64,000 nt of DNA, taken from contig OZ316892.1 in the NCBI GenBank assembly GCA_973895155.1, forward strand, positions 5,022,001 to 5,086,000, given 5' to 3'. A program made the position numbers and the translations under genes. The notes beneath the pieces are model-generated. The model did not search any database. It was not told where the DNA came from and saw nothing but the letters and a program-made list of their open reading frames with translations. Origin of the DNA: Marsupella aquatica. Its lineage: Eukaryota > Marchantiophyta. This document shows positions 48,001 to 58,903 of the stretch, in pieces; positions within the stretch are counted from its first letter, which is position 1, and every line of letters starts with the position of its first letter.

Positions 48001-49488
48001 GAAGTATTGAAGATTGTTTCAAGTCGTGAGAGGCACTACGGAACAGAAGACCCTAGATGGACCATCATCGATACTGGGAAACTTTGTGGATTGGAGAACT
48101 TGAAAGCTCTCTGGCTTAATGGTGTCAGCCTGCATGGGGCTTGGAATTTGCTTCCAGCCAAGCTTGAGTTTCTGCAAGTGAAAGCAGGGCGGATACACCA
48201 TTTAGGTTGTTTCCGTCAACGTCGTGGATTGGAGAATTTTGGGGAGAACTTGGAATCTCCCTGGCTTGATGGTGTCGTTCTGCGTTGGGCTTGGAATGTG
48301 CTTCTAGCCAAGCTGGAGTTTCTGAAAGTGAAAGCAGGACGGATACACCAATTAGGTTGTTGCCGTCGTCCTGTTAAGTATAATGATGGTCACGCAACAT
48401 TACGACAAGTGGAAAATTACAGCGGGAGATATACCACGCATACTCCCCATCATACTACCCTGGAGTCTTTGAGTTTTGGGTTTTGTCGTTCACCAGATCT
48501 TCCGCATAGCTTCAAAGAGCATCGAGCTCTTAAATATTTGAGAATAGAAAATTACCAAGGCACAGCTCTTCCCGATACCCTGGCGGATCTTGAAGCATTT
48601 GAACGTTTGAGAATTGGAGATTCGAGGTTGGATAGTTTCGGCCGGTTTGGAGCTTTGAAGAGTCTAACGATCCGTGGCTACCCCGCAGAAACCATTCCAG
48701 ATTCTCTCGGGCAGCTCTCGGCGTTGGAAAGTCTGACATTACGTGATTGTTCCAAATTAAGAGCTCTGCCTTCTACCCTCGGGAAGCTCTCGTCTCTGAA
48801 AAGTTTGACATTACATTATTGTTATGGATTAAGCATTCTGCCTGCTTCCTTCGGGGAGCTTCGGGCTCTGGAAAGTCTGACAATACTTTATTGTTATGGA
48901 TTAAGAGTTTTGCCTTCTACTCTTGGGCAACTTCGGGCTCTGGAATGTCTGACATTAATTTCCTGCCTGAACTTGCGAACGCTTCCTGATAGCCTAGGAC
49001 AACTGAAGGCTCTACGACAATTAGTCGTTCGTTGGTGCGAGGAGCTCACAGCCTTTCCGGAGACCCTCGGGGAGCTGAATGGTCTACAGAACTTAACAAT
49101 TTCCAGGTGTTGGCGTTTGAGAAGTCTTCCAAATGGCCTCGGGAAGCTTCAAGCTCTTTCACATCTTGTGATCACAGAATGCCAACTTCTGAATGCTCTT
49201 CCTCCTACTCTCAAGGAGCTTCCGGGGTTGCAACATTTGGAATTGGGTTGGTATCATGGCAGCTTGAAACCGCTGGAGAACCTCCTTGGGAAGCTCCGAC
49301 CTCTGCAACATTTTAGACTAATTAGTGACCATGACCCAAGGGCTGTTCAGGAGGCCCTCGGGGAGCTTGATGCTGTGAAACATCTCAACATATGGATTGG
49401 CGATAATGCATGTGATAGAGTGGGGGAGGAGGCGCTCGGCAGTGGAGAATATTTTGAAATTCTTCCTGGGGGTAATGATTGTTCGTAA
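45014..49488 (+). CDS. Hydrolase-NB-ARC-LRR immune receptor (HNL class)
   Basis: Predicted intracellular immune receptor of about 1,230 residues with an N-terminal alpha/beta-hydrolase in place of TIR or coiled-coil. Exons: 45014-45253, 45312-45959, 46513-46680 and 46840-49488. The first intron would be only 58 bp, so the first exon is tentative. It holds CxxC-x6-CxxC at residues 9-22. The hydrolase (exon 2) has VEIVFFHGL, the nucleophile elbow VVLVGHSLGG and FYYSCPHNGTRLA, closest to SERAC1-type lipases. NB-ARC: P-loop GPGGIGKTT (about 46951), kinase-2 VLIGLDDVEDD, LLTSRD, GWPL in place of GLPL, and MHE in place of MHD (about 47755). The LRR part (about 48420-49440) has a strict 24-residue period of the form LGxLxALxxLxLxxCxxLxxLP. 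A 46-48-residue unit just before it is tandemly duplicated. No stop or frameshift is seen, so it may be functional. Confidence 0.9.
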
Positions 49489-50808
49489 GTGACAAGAGAT
49501 GGGTTCTATCTTAATGGACTTCATCTTAGTGAGTTCAATCAAATAGGTATTTGGTCCTAAATTAATCTGTATATTTGGTAGTAAATTAATCTGTGTATCC
49601 CAAGTTCATCCAAAGAATGTATAGGTGTGTGATGAAATTAAATTGTTTATTTGGAGCAAATGAAACAAAGAGGGAAATATGTTTTTTTATGCAAAATAAT
49701 TTTTTGATACAGTATTTGATCTACCTAAGAGTGCCTAAGTCCCCTCTAGTTGGCATTGTATTTGTGCTTCAAAGAAGCGCCCATTGTCGAGGTCTCATCC
49801 CTCCCTGTTCTGAGCAGGGATGTCGGTGATCAGGTCTTCCTCGCTACCCCTCTGTAGATGGTCAATCAGTGTCCGTGTGTTTTCTAGTCAAGTTGACTAG
49901 CATGTGGATTGGCATCTTGAAGTCGTGCCTCGGCCTTGTCACCTGGGTCGGGTGCGTTCCCTTTGTATGCTGAATGTATTTGTGTGTCGCCTCCTTCTTG
50001 GTCAGCTGGTTCTCATCGAAAGGTACTGCCATGTACCCGAGCACCTCTTTCTGCACTCCTCTGTTACACTATGTGGTTGAGTTAGTATGTTATTGTTCTT
50101 GAACGTTGTGAGATGGGTTTGAGTGGGAGTCTCAGCTTGTTACCTGTTGTTGGTCTCTCGTTGTCAAGTTCCTTGAAATCTTTGAAGAATTTCTTGCGGT
50201 TGTCTATCAATTTTGACATGTCTATTCTGCTGATGCCAGAGTCCCATTCTGAGGCCTCCATTCCCATACCGTCTACGTACTCGATCTGCCTGGTTGTGGG
50301 GACGTTTTATCTGAGGACTATGATCCCTTGTAGGCAGCTCACGCATGATCAATCGCGCCAGCTCGACTGCCGTCATGGGCTGTAGTGAAAGACCGACAAA
50401 GTGTTAGTTGGTGTTAGTGTCATGTTGTTGTTATAGCATACTTTTGTATTGAGTTAAGATGAGTTACATTAATTGTTATTGATTTCTTAGATTAGTACAT
50501 GTTGGATTATATTTTAGAAACACATTTTTGTACTTGTAGTAGTTATCAATTTTTTTAGATATGTTTTTTTTCATGAATTTAATAGTGGTGCAGAGAGCGG
50601 GAGATGGATTGTAGTGGTGTTACTGTTGTGATGTAATGTCTTGGCAGCTGGTGCAATCGTCTCCATGTGCGCCAGCTCCCGTGGATGTGCCTAGGATGAT
50701 TTCCCAGTCTTGCTCAGTTTGCTGGTTGACATCTGCTTCACCATGAACGGGTAAGCCTCAAGATAAGTGAAACACTCTGAAGGCAGACGGCGTGAGATTT
50801 CCAACAAT
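49489..50808. other. Non-genic flank, possible mobile-element remnants
   Basis: After the NLR stop, minus-strand frames at 49862-50056 and 50082-50376 are open and lie collinear with the broken Pif1 helicase at 50.8-52.3 kb. They could be C-terminal remains of the same element, but I recognise no domain in them. 50400-50640 is AT-rich and featureless. Confidence 0.35.
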
Positions 50809-52277
50809 TCACATGAATGACCTGTTTGTGACTCTACTCAACATGACGTAGACAAGCCCGGGTGCAAATGCATTAGTTATGTCCAACACGACCTTGTTGG
50901 CTACCGTGCATCCTTGGCTTTTGTGTCCGGTAATTGCATAACCGATCATTAGAGGGAATGTGGATTTCCTATAGGTCTCGAGTCCTGAGAGAAATTTGTT
51001 CTCATGCACTGTGCGGTTCACTTTGATGAGGCGGTTGTTCAAAGCCAAGCAGACAGAAATAGTCTTTTTGCCGTTGGCATCGGTCGGGATGTCCTCGATG
51101 ACTCCGCCATTGCCATTCATTGTATGTTGGGCGAGGTTGATGTTGTGTGTGCCCGGGCCCTCAGTCTTAACTAATACATGGAGGACGTGCAAGCGCTCAA
51201 ATGGTAGTTTTTATTCATTTTGAAGTAATAATGATAATTATTACTGATATCTCGGGGGTTTCACTTCAAAAAAAATGGCACATCACATGCGACAAAGTAT
51301 AGGGTCATTTGATTGGTTCAAAGGGAAGACTTAGTAATTTTCTTAGAAGAACAATAGGGTTTTTTAAATCAAATTTTGAGACTTATAAGAATATTAGGGT
51401 CTTATAACCAATTTTTAGAATATTCCAAGAAATTCCAACTTTATAGGGGTTGAAAAATAATTTTTTTCTTACATTTTAGGGTGTTCGAGGCCTAAAAACG
51501 TCACAGGTGATGGGGAGGTATCCATATAATGAGACCCCTGAGCCGGTAATAAGGGAGCTTTTTATAGTAAAATGAAAATAACAAGGGGTACACAGGAAGA
51601 GGTCCCGATTGCAGTGGGGTCCTTTTATTTTTACACAAAGTGAGGGCCCAAGGTGTGTGTGAGAATCACCTTGCATCCAATCGCCGCGGTTGAGAGTGTG
51701 TGGAAGTCGGAATCTTGGATCCAAGCTTTCATTGCATCATTGGATCGATGGGGCGTTGATGAGGATGGGGATGTCTATGAGAAGTAGCTTTGTAGGGCAA
51801 CTTTTGCATGGACTTGTAATATGGCGACCCTGATATAATTATGACACAATTTTCATATGTTGTCTATGTGATGGTTGCACACCGGGGGTAGTTGGCACAT
51901 GTCACCCACTAGGATCATCGCCATCTTTCTCTTGAAAGGGTCGGCGATGCGGTACCCGTCTTGGAGTGTCTTGTGGAGCCTTGTGGAGATACACTGCAGT
52001 AGTTTTGGCTGCAGCATGCTGGCCTTGTCTATGACAAACTCGTTGTTGTCTCTCAAGGTCTGAAAGTATGGGCTTGTGATGATGAGAGGTCGGAGTTCTC
52101 CGTGTGTGGGAATGTTGAACAAGGAATGCATGCATAGTCATGGCATTGGAGTTGAGGTTGATTGCAGCTGCGCCTGTTGTGGCACACATCTTCACCGCCC
52201 TTCCTTTCGATCTCCAATACCTGGTCCATGTGCACTATGAAAAAAATCTTGCCTAATCCCGGGTTCCCGTTGATCAT
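50809..52277 (-). pseudogene. Broken Pif1-like helicase, Helitron-type relic
   Basis: Remains of a Pif1-family DNA helicase, the kind that Helitron elements carry, split over several minus-strand frames. 52277-52200 has the Walker A region as NGNPGLGKIFF, with Ile where Thr/Ser is needed. 52195-52100 has TGAAAINLNSNAMTMHAF. 52131-51853 has EFVIDKASML (normally DExSM) and VGDMCQLPPV. After an interruption, 51192-50809 has FPLMIGYAITGHKSQGCTV and FAPGLVYVMLSR, the C-terminal helicase motifs. The changed Walker residue, at least two frameshifts and the interruption at about 51.2-51.85 kb make it inactive. No Rep/HUH nuclease domain and no Helitron ends are visible, so assignment to Helitron is by inference. 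A host Pif1 gene is less likely, given the neighbours. Confidence 0.8.
51250..51560. repeat. Direct repeat of ~290 bp, left copy
   Basis: Partner of 52742-53028 in the same orientation. Shared phrases in order are gggtttcactt-aaaaatgg, catcac-tg-gacaaa-tatagggt, tggttc-aagggaag-ctta, tttNaatcaaaNtttNgNa, ccctacattttaggg/cttacattttaggg and ggcNtaaaaacNt-gcaggtgatgggNag. The left copy lies inside the split of the Pif1-like relic. Divergence is roughly one difference in five. Confidence 0.8.
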
Positions 52278-52741
52278 GAATAATCCGCTTTTGACATCCT
52301 TGAGTGCTTGCCCTTGAACACTTCCTTTTGGTCAGGAAGTCGTGCAAATCTTGAAGTCGTGCAAATTAAAGAAAAAGTGTAGGTAACCCATCTCCAAGAG
52401 GGGGTGTCAATGGGATGTAATCCCACAGGGCGCTGAGTTACAGCCTTATCCCCAAATGGAGATGAGTTACCAAGTGGAAAACCTGAGTGCATTTTTGAAC
52501 CATTCACTTCATTTTACACTGCAAAAGTTTTATCTGTCACTCTCTGCCACTTGCACCTTATTGTATTTCTTGTTCAAATTTCAGAATCCCCAGGCCAGGT
52601 TGGCATAGGGTTCCGGGACTTCATCCTGGGGTAATGACTCATAACTTACCAGGCATCAACGTACAAGGAAATTAGTTCATGGACCCCATATTCAATTGTA
52701 GTTCAATGAGAGACAAGTCATTGGAAATATTTTGAAGTGTT

Positions 52742-53028
52742 GTACTTGAGGGTTTCACTTTCACAAAAATGGTGCATCACGTGTGACAAATGATAGGGTG
52801 GTTTTATTGGTTCTAAGGGAAGGCTTAAGAAGTTTCTGGAAAGAACATAATTATAGTCTTATAAATGCAATTGAGTGTCTTTTTAATCAAAATTTTGGAA
52901 TATATTCTAAGTTTATAGAGATTAAAAATTAATATTTCTTTCCCTACATTTTAGGGGGTCTGGGGCTTAAAAACATTGCAGGTGATGGGAAGACCTTCAT
53001 ATATAGTGCAATCCCTGAGGTGTTGTAT
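52742..53028. repeat. Direct repeat of ~290 bp, right copy
   Basis: Right partner of 51250-51560. The 1.2 kb between the two copies holds the N-terminal half of the Pif1-like relic. The copies do not start TG and end CA in a way that would make them clear LTRs, so a dispersed non-coding repeat or a non-LTR duplication is equally possible. Confidence 0.75.
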
Positions 53029-54640
53029 CAAAATTATTTGCCTTGTTGCATGAGTCCTACATAACCACCTATGATTATGTGAACAATACATATGGGATCA
53101 TGGAGCAACTTGGAACATGAAGGAATTTGGATCTTTATATTCTTAAGTGTTCATCTTGCTTCCCCCTAATTTTGAATTGCTTGTACCTCCATGATCATTG
53201 AAGCTAATTGATTGCCTAGATAAGCTTCAATGTTGGATCCTTTCCATATTGGGATTCATTCTTTATCTCCTACTAGTCAGATCCAAATCAATATCTAATT
53301 ACAAACGCAACCCAAACATTATCAATACAAAAGTGTCATCTCTAGCTTTGTTTTTTCATTCCTCTCAATGTTTATAGTCTATAGGTAACTTGGAAGTTTG
53401 AGTTCAAATTAAAGGCCCTCAAACTAGTGGAAACCAATATGGATTAAGGGCCCATGATCTTGTAAGTTAGGAATGAGAAAATATGCCGATGTTAGATTCA
53501 TTCTAGCTTTTCAGTGTTTAGCATAAAAAGTCTCATTGAGAGATTAATGACAAAACAGAATCATGATTTTATGAATTTCTTGGTTTTCAATGAACATCAC
53601 ATTGGTAGATTTTGTCAAGTACCAAGGAGATCTTGAGTTTGTCAAAATTGCTGGGTTTCCTATGAGCCTAACATTGGCAGATTTCATCAAATACTATATG
53701 AGTTTTTGAATTTCCCTTGCATTGTCAATCAATGTGCTTGTCATTGTGACATTCAAAGATTGTTTCAAGTCTTACAAAGATCACGAGTTCATGAATTCTT
53801 GTAACTTTCCAACATTGAGTCAAACATTAACAAATTTTAGGCCCTAGAAAGATGTTGCCCCCTTGGGGAATCACTTAGGCTAAAACTCCAAATATCCCTA
53901 TGAACACTTACATGTTATATACCCCTCATTAATTTTCATATGGCAAATTTAAAAGACCCTTGAAAAATGTAATAAATAATTTTCATATATTAAAAATACC
54001 CTTGAGTCATTTATAAGTACATTGGAAACTCATTGTAAAACCCCTTGTGTCTTTATAAAGTATCGTGTATGTAGTACTAAGATATGATCATTCAAGTGCA
54101 CATGTATAGTTCCTACTTTAACAACTAATATCATTGTAAAAAATTAAAATACTAATAAATGACCCGTACTAAGCAAGTGACACATGGACCAATCCGCTGG
54201 TGACGCATGGCATACACTATGTGGTAATACCCTTGTAAAGAAATAAAAATAATTTGAGATAAGGAGTTAATTAATCCCCTTCATTACAAATTTGTGATTA
54301 TAATTATTAATTGGGTAGGATTTTAAATAGCCTTCATTAGTTCGCACATGGTTCTAAGAATCCGACGAGTGATTCCCCAGGGTGTTGCCCATGCATGGTT
54401 TGGAGCCATCTATAGGGAGCATTTATGAAGGTAAGAATCAGTGATTGAATGAGTGTTGAGATCTTTGGTAAAAAATAAAAAATAAAAACATTAACAAATT
54501 TCATGTCAGATTTTGACAAATTCCAAGATTTTAAATCTCTCTAACTTTCTAATGTGTGACATTGGAAAGTTTAGCCAAATTTTAATTAAAGAGATCATGA
54601 TGAGGATCATGATCAAATTCTCTAGAGTCGCAGAACTCGA
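53029..54640. other. AT-rich stretch without genes
   Basis: Strongly AT-rich with no open frame of note. Between 53500 and 53850 the loose phrase aacattgNcagatttNgtcaa recurs about three times with 60-110 bp spacing, suggesting an old degenerate repeat. Nothing else is seen. Confidence 0.5.
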
Positions 54641-55871
54641 CTACCTTAACACTTAGCTTCGGCGTCGCTGACTCCGACGCCGAGCTCCCTTATGATCCAA
54701 GCCCGGATAGGCCATCCGGGGAGGACTTAGCATGGGGAGACTGGGGGCAATGAGACGTGACACTGGCAAAGGCAAGGCTCCAAGCTGATGACACACACTA
54801 AGGACTTAGACTAGGTGAGAGTTGGTCGAGTCAAGGGGAAAAGGGCCGAGCTCAAGGTTGACCGTCCGGACCCCCGGACGGACTTTGAGTTTTGAGGGCT
54901 TGAGTGAGAGCTCCTCTTGGGCCCAAGACCTATGGAGTTGACGCCATGGGCAACGGACGCTTGGGGTGCGACTTATGGCCCGATTCTGGTCCCCAAGCGG
55001 CGATGAGATCTGAGGGTTTAGGCATGAGCACTGGTTTGGCGCGATCACAACGGGCTAAGGCATTCCGCTTGCGGACGCCTAACGAGAAAGTTATGGGCGT
55101 TGCCAATTGGTGGTGCGCCCAGACATGCGTGATAGGATCCGGGTTGTGGCCCAAAAATTTGGTGGCAGGTTTCCAGAAGCATATATGAGGGGAGTGGTGT
55201 CTTCCCGGGGGCTAAGGGTGAGCCGAAGTCGTGATCCGCGCCGGTTGCAACACTAAGAAAAAATGCCAAACGGAAACGGCGATAACTTCCCAATGGGAAG
55301 TCCGTTGGAGGACTTCTTGGGTGCGTTGGAAATCTCTCGAGGAGGGCTACATCTTCCTGATCTCAGATGGGTCTGTGGACACAGTAGGTTCTTGAGGTTT
55401 GCGGATGTTATCACGCTCGCTGGCCAAAACTTGCCGAAATAGCAGCCAAGCCGCGTTCAGTCTCTCAAGGGAGCTTGCGTTGGGGAGGCAAGGCCAAGTA
55501 GGCATGGAGGTTGATTTCCAAGGGCACTTGACCCCTAGACCACCAGCGGGTGAGAACCGGGAGTTGGTTGCTAGAGTTGGGGCCATTCTGGTCCCGACTC
55601 GTTGGGACAAGCTTTAGGACAAGCTACGCTACTTGGGCCATGAACATGTCTTGGGGGCAGGGCGGTCAGTTGATGATGGATAGGTACAAGGGGGAACCCA
55701 GGCCGCACCCAAGGAAGGGGCTATTATGGATGAACAGTGGGCGTGGGTTTTGGTTCCGACTTATGGCATCGGGAGGACCTATTGCTGACCTACTTACTAA
55801 TGTTTGTTGAGCTTGAGTTAGGATGCTAGACTTGGTGAGATCTAGATCCTGAAGGGTTACTTACCGAGATT
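54641..55871. other. Probable retroelement-derived, non-coding
   Basis: GC content rises sharply at about 54640, and the composition matches the Ty3 element that follows. A strong hairpin is formed by cttcggcgtcg-(ctgactc)-cgacgccgag at 54657-54684. Plus-strand frames are riddled with stops. It may be the decayed LTR or untranslated 5' region of a retroelement, but no primer-binding site, gag or terminal repeats can be shown. Confidence 0.4.
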
Positions 55872-55935
55872 GTGACGGGGTCCCCGTCACTCAAAATCAC
55901 AAATAACTTGGTCGCGGAGTGTTGCGTAGTGTGAC
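55872..55935 (+). repeat. LTR 5'-end fragment, left copy
   Basis: The 64 bp starting TGTGACGGGGTCCC match 58904-58967 with only a few differences (including cactcaaaatcacaaataac). Similarity stops abruptly at gtagtgt, where pol-related sequence begins. The simplest reading is a 5' LTR cut down to its first 64 bp by an internal deletion that also removed gag and protease. Confidence 0.75.
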
Positions 55936-58893
55936 AAAGGACCCACCCCCAACTCAGCTAGGCCAGCAGGATAGTGATGCACCGGTGTATGGAGGAATGC
56001 GACTAGCACGGTTGGAGGAGACCTTTGATGAGGAGACACGTAACAAGCTGGACGTGATTAGGCCGGAGCAGTACACCAAGGTGGAGGTGGGTGAAGGCAA
56101 GACACTCAACATTGGTAGCAAGCTGGATGCTACAGAGCAACGCACTATTCAAGAGTTGTTAAAAGAGTACCAAGACGTATTTGCATGGAGCCACCAAGAT
56201 TTGAAGGGGGTGCCACCTGAGTTTGGTGAGCACAGCATTGACTTGATGTCGGGAGCACGGCCTGTAAGGCAACACCAATACCGTCTCAACCCCAAGTACT
56301 CACTCATGGTGAAGGAGGAGATTGACCGTCTGTTGGATGCAAGATTCATTTATCTGGTCATGCATAGTGAATGGGTATCACCCATCGTGATTGTGCCCAA
56401 GAAGAAGGGACCAGACGGTAAGGTGAAGATACGGGTGTGCCAAGATTTTCGGAAGCTGAATGACGCCACCAAGAAGGATCACTACCCGCTGCCGTTTACT
56501 GATATCGTGTTGGATATGGTGGCCGGTTGGGAGATTTACAGCTTCCTGGATGGTTACTCTGGATACAATCAAATTTGGATACGGGAGGAGGATCAACTCA
56601 AGACGGCTTTCACCACGGAGTGGGGAATTTTTGCATTCCGTAGAATGCCTTTTGGGTTGTGCAATGCCCCTGGCATGTTTCAGCGACTCATGATGAATAT
56701 ATTTCATGACTTCTTACGGAGGTTCTTGGAGATCTTTATTGATGACTTTGCTGTCTACGGAAAATGACTCAAGCACCCTGAACACTTACGGTTGACTTTT
56801 CAGCAGTGTCGGGAGACTTGCTTGAAGCTACATCTTGAAAAGTGTTTCTTTGGAATTGAAGAGGGGACATTATTAGGGCACAAGGTTCTGCTCGGGGAAT
56901 AGAGGTGGATCGTGAGAAGGTGGCCGTGTGGGTGGCGGTCTCCTTTCCAAGAAATGTGAAGGAGGTGCGGGGCTTCTTGGGGTGTGTTGGCTACTACCGA
57001 CGCTTCATCAAGGACTTTGCCAAGGTAGCCATGCCACTCACATCCATGTTGAAGAAGGGAAGTGAATTTGAACCTACTCCTTCCCGACAAGCTGCTTTTG
57101 ATGAATTAAAAAAACGTTTGCTAGAGGCTCCCGTACTCATTACGCCTAATTGGAATAAGGAGTTCCATGTTTACGTAGACGTATCAGGATTTTGCATAGG
57201 TGTCGTGTTGAGTCAATTGGATGATGATGGGAGAGATCATCCCATCTACTTTGCCAGTAGACAGTTGGCCCCGACAGAGAAGAACTACTCACCCACCGAT
57301 AGGGAGGCTCTTGGTATCATTTACGCTTGTAAGAAGTATCATCATTATTTGTTGGGTTACAAGGTTGTGTTCCACACGGATCACAACAGCTTGAAATACA
57401 TGGTCAACAAGCCAGATCTGTCCGGGAGAATTGCACGCTGGGTTCTGTTGCTGCAGGAATTCAACTACGAGGTGAGGGTGAGATCCGGGAAGAGTCACAA
57501 CAATGCTGACTTCTTCTCCCGTATTGAGGGAGCATCTGACTCTCAAGAGATTGATGATCGTTTTCCCGATGAAGAAGTCTTCAGGGTGACTATGGACACC
57601 ACTACTTGGTATGAAGAAATTCTTGAATTTCTCCGTACGGCCAGGGTTCCATTACGGTTGGGTCCGGAACGTGCAGCAGTGTTCTTACGTAAGACGGGAC
57701 CCTACTTGCTTGTGAAGGGAGTACTTCACAAATATGGGATGGATGGATGCCTTTGCCGTTGTTTGGAGGAGGCTGAGATACGTACGGTCATGGCAGCACT
57801 TCATGAGGAGGAAGCTGGTGGTCACTTTGCTCGGGAGACAACTGCCAGAAAGATACTAGATGCGGGATATTGGTGGCCAACTCTTTTCCGGGATGTGCAC
57901 CGGTACATCCAAAGATGTGACCCCTGCCAACGCCAAGGGAAACCTGGACCCTCCTCACGACATCCGTTGGTTCCAATCCTCCCTCTTGCCCCATTTGAGA
58001 AGTGGGGAGTGGACTTCATTGGTCCATTCACTCCCATCACACGACGGGGAAGGAAGCGGTATATCATCCTAGCTACGGACTACGCCACCAAGTGGGTGGA
58101 GGCCCGAGCAACTGCAAAAGATGATGCCAACACCACGGCACATTTTTTGTATGAGCAGATTTTTACACGGTTTGGCCCACCCTTAGAGCTGGTAAGTAAC
58201 AGAGGTACTCATTTTCTCAATCATACAATCGAGCGTCTAACAGAGAACTACTTGGTCTCCCATAGGAAGACCACCCCGTACCACCCACGAGCCAACGGCC
58301 TCACTGAGAGAGCGAACGGGATCATGGGCAAGATTCTCAACAAGACGGTGTCAGCTCACAAGACAGATTGGGATTTGAAGTTGCTGGCTGCCACTTACGC
58401 CTACAACCTGGCTCACAAGACCACCACTGGCCACAACCCCTATTTCCTTGTGTTTGGTCAACATTCTCTGGTGCCGGTGGAATTTGAGGTGCCCACTATT
58501 CGAATCCTGACACGGGAAAGGGAAGGGCAAGAAAGTAGTGTAGCTGCACGAATCCAACAGTTGGAGCAACTTACGGAGGTAAGGGAGGAGGCTCTCGCGC
58601 ACACGGAGCAACAGCAAGGCAAACGGAAGGTGCACTACGATTCTCGGCTTCGCCGTGTGTCCATTCAGGAGGGGGATTTGGTGCTCCTCTACGACAGTCG
58701 TTTCATGCATTTCCCTGGGAAGCTGCATACATGTTGGATGGGGCCCTATTTAGTCGACAGAGTCTACTCCAATGGGTCGGTGCAGCTCAAGACATTGGAG
58801 GGGCAAGTACTCAACACACGGATCAATCAAGAACGCCTAAAGAAGTACTACACGGAGGAAGAGTATGGTGCTCGCGGGCCGCTTCGCAATTAA
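55936..58893 (+). pseudogene. Ty3/gypsy (Tat-like) pol: RT, RNase H, integrase
   Basis: Internal part of a Ty3/gypsy LTR retrotransposon. The frame ending at 56767 has the pre-RT motif YQDVFAWSHQDLKGVPPE, typical of the Tat group. RT follows with SPIVIVPKKKG, VCQDFRKLND, FLDGYSGYNQI, FGLCNAPGMFQR and the active-site FIDD. A TGA at 56765-56767 stops it, and a one-base frameshift lies just before 56890. The second frame (to 58893) has the RT connection, RNase H (HVYVDVSGF, TDREALGI, FHTDHNSLKY), an integrase HHCC finger (H-E-E-E-A-G-G-H and CDPCQR) and the core with WGVDFIGP. The second catalytic aspartate is replaced: SNRGTHF where SDRGTHF is usual (58198-58200). The third residue (E in LTERANG) is present. 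Gag and protease are missing at the left. The copy cannot transpose on its own. Confidence 0.92.
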
Positions 58894-58903
58894 GAGAGGA
58901 GCT

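Noticed and set aside
51250-53028. LTR retrotransposon bounded by the 290-bp repeats
   Set aside because: Ends lack TG...CA, and no primer-binding site or polypurine tract is visible. Internal DNA is Pif1-like, not gag/pol.
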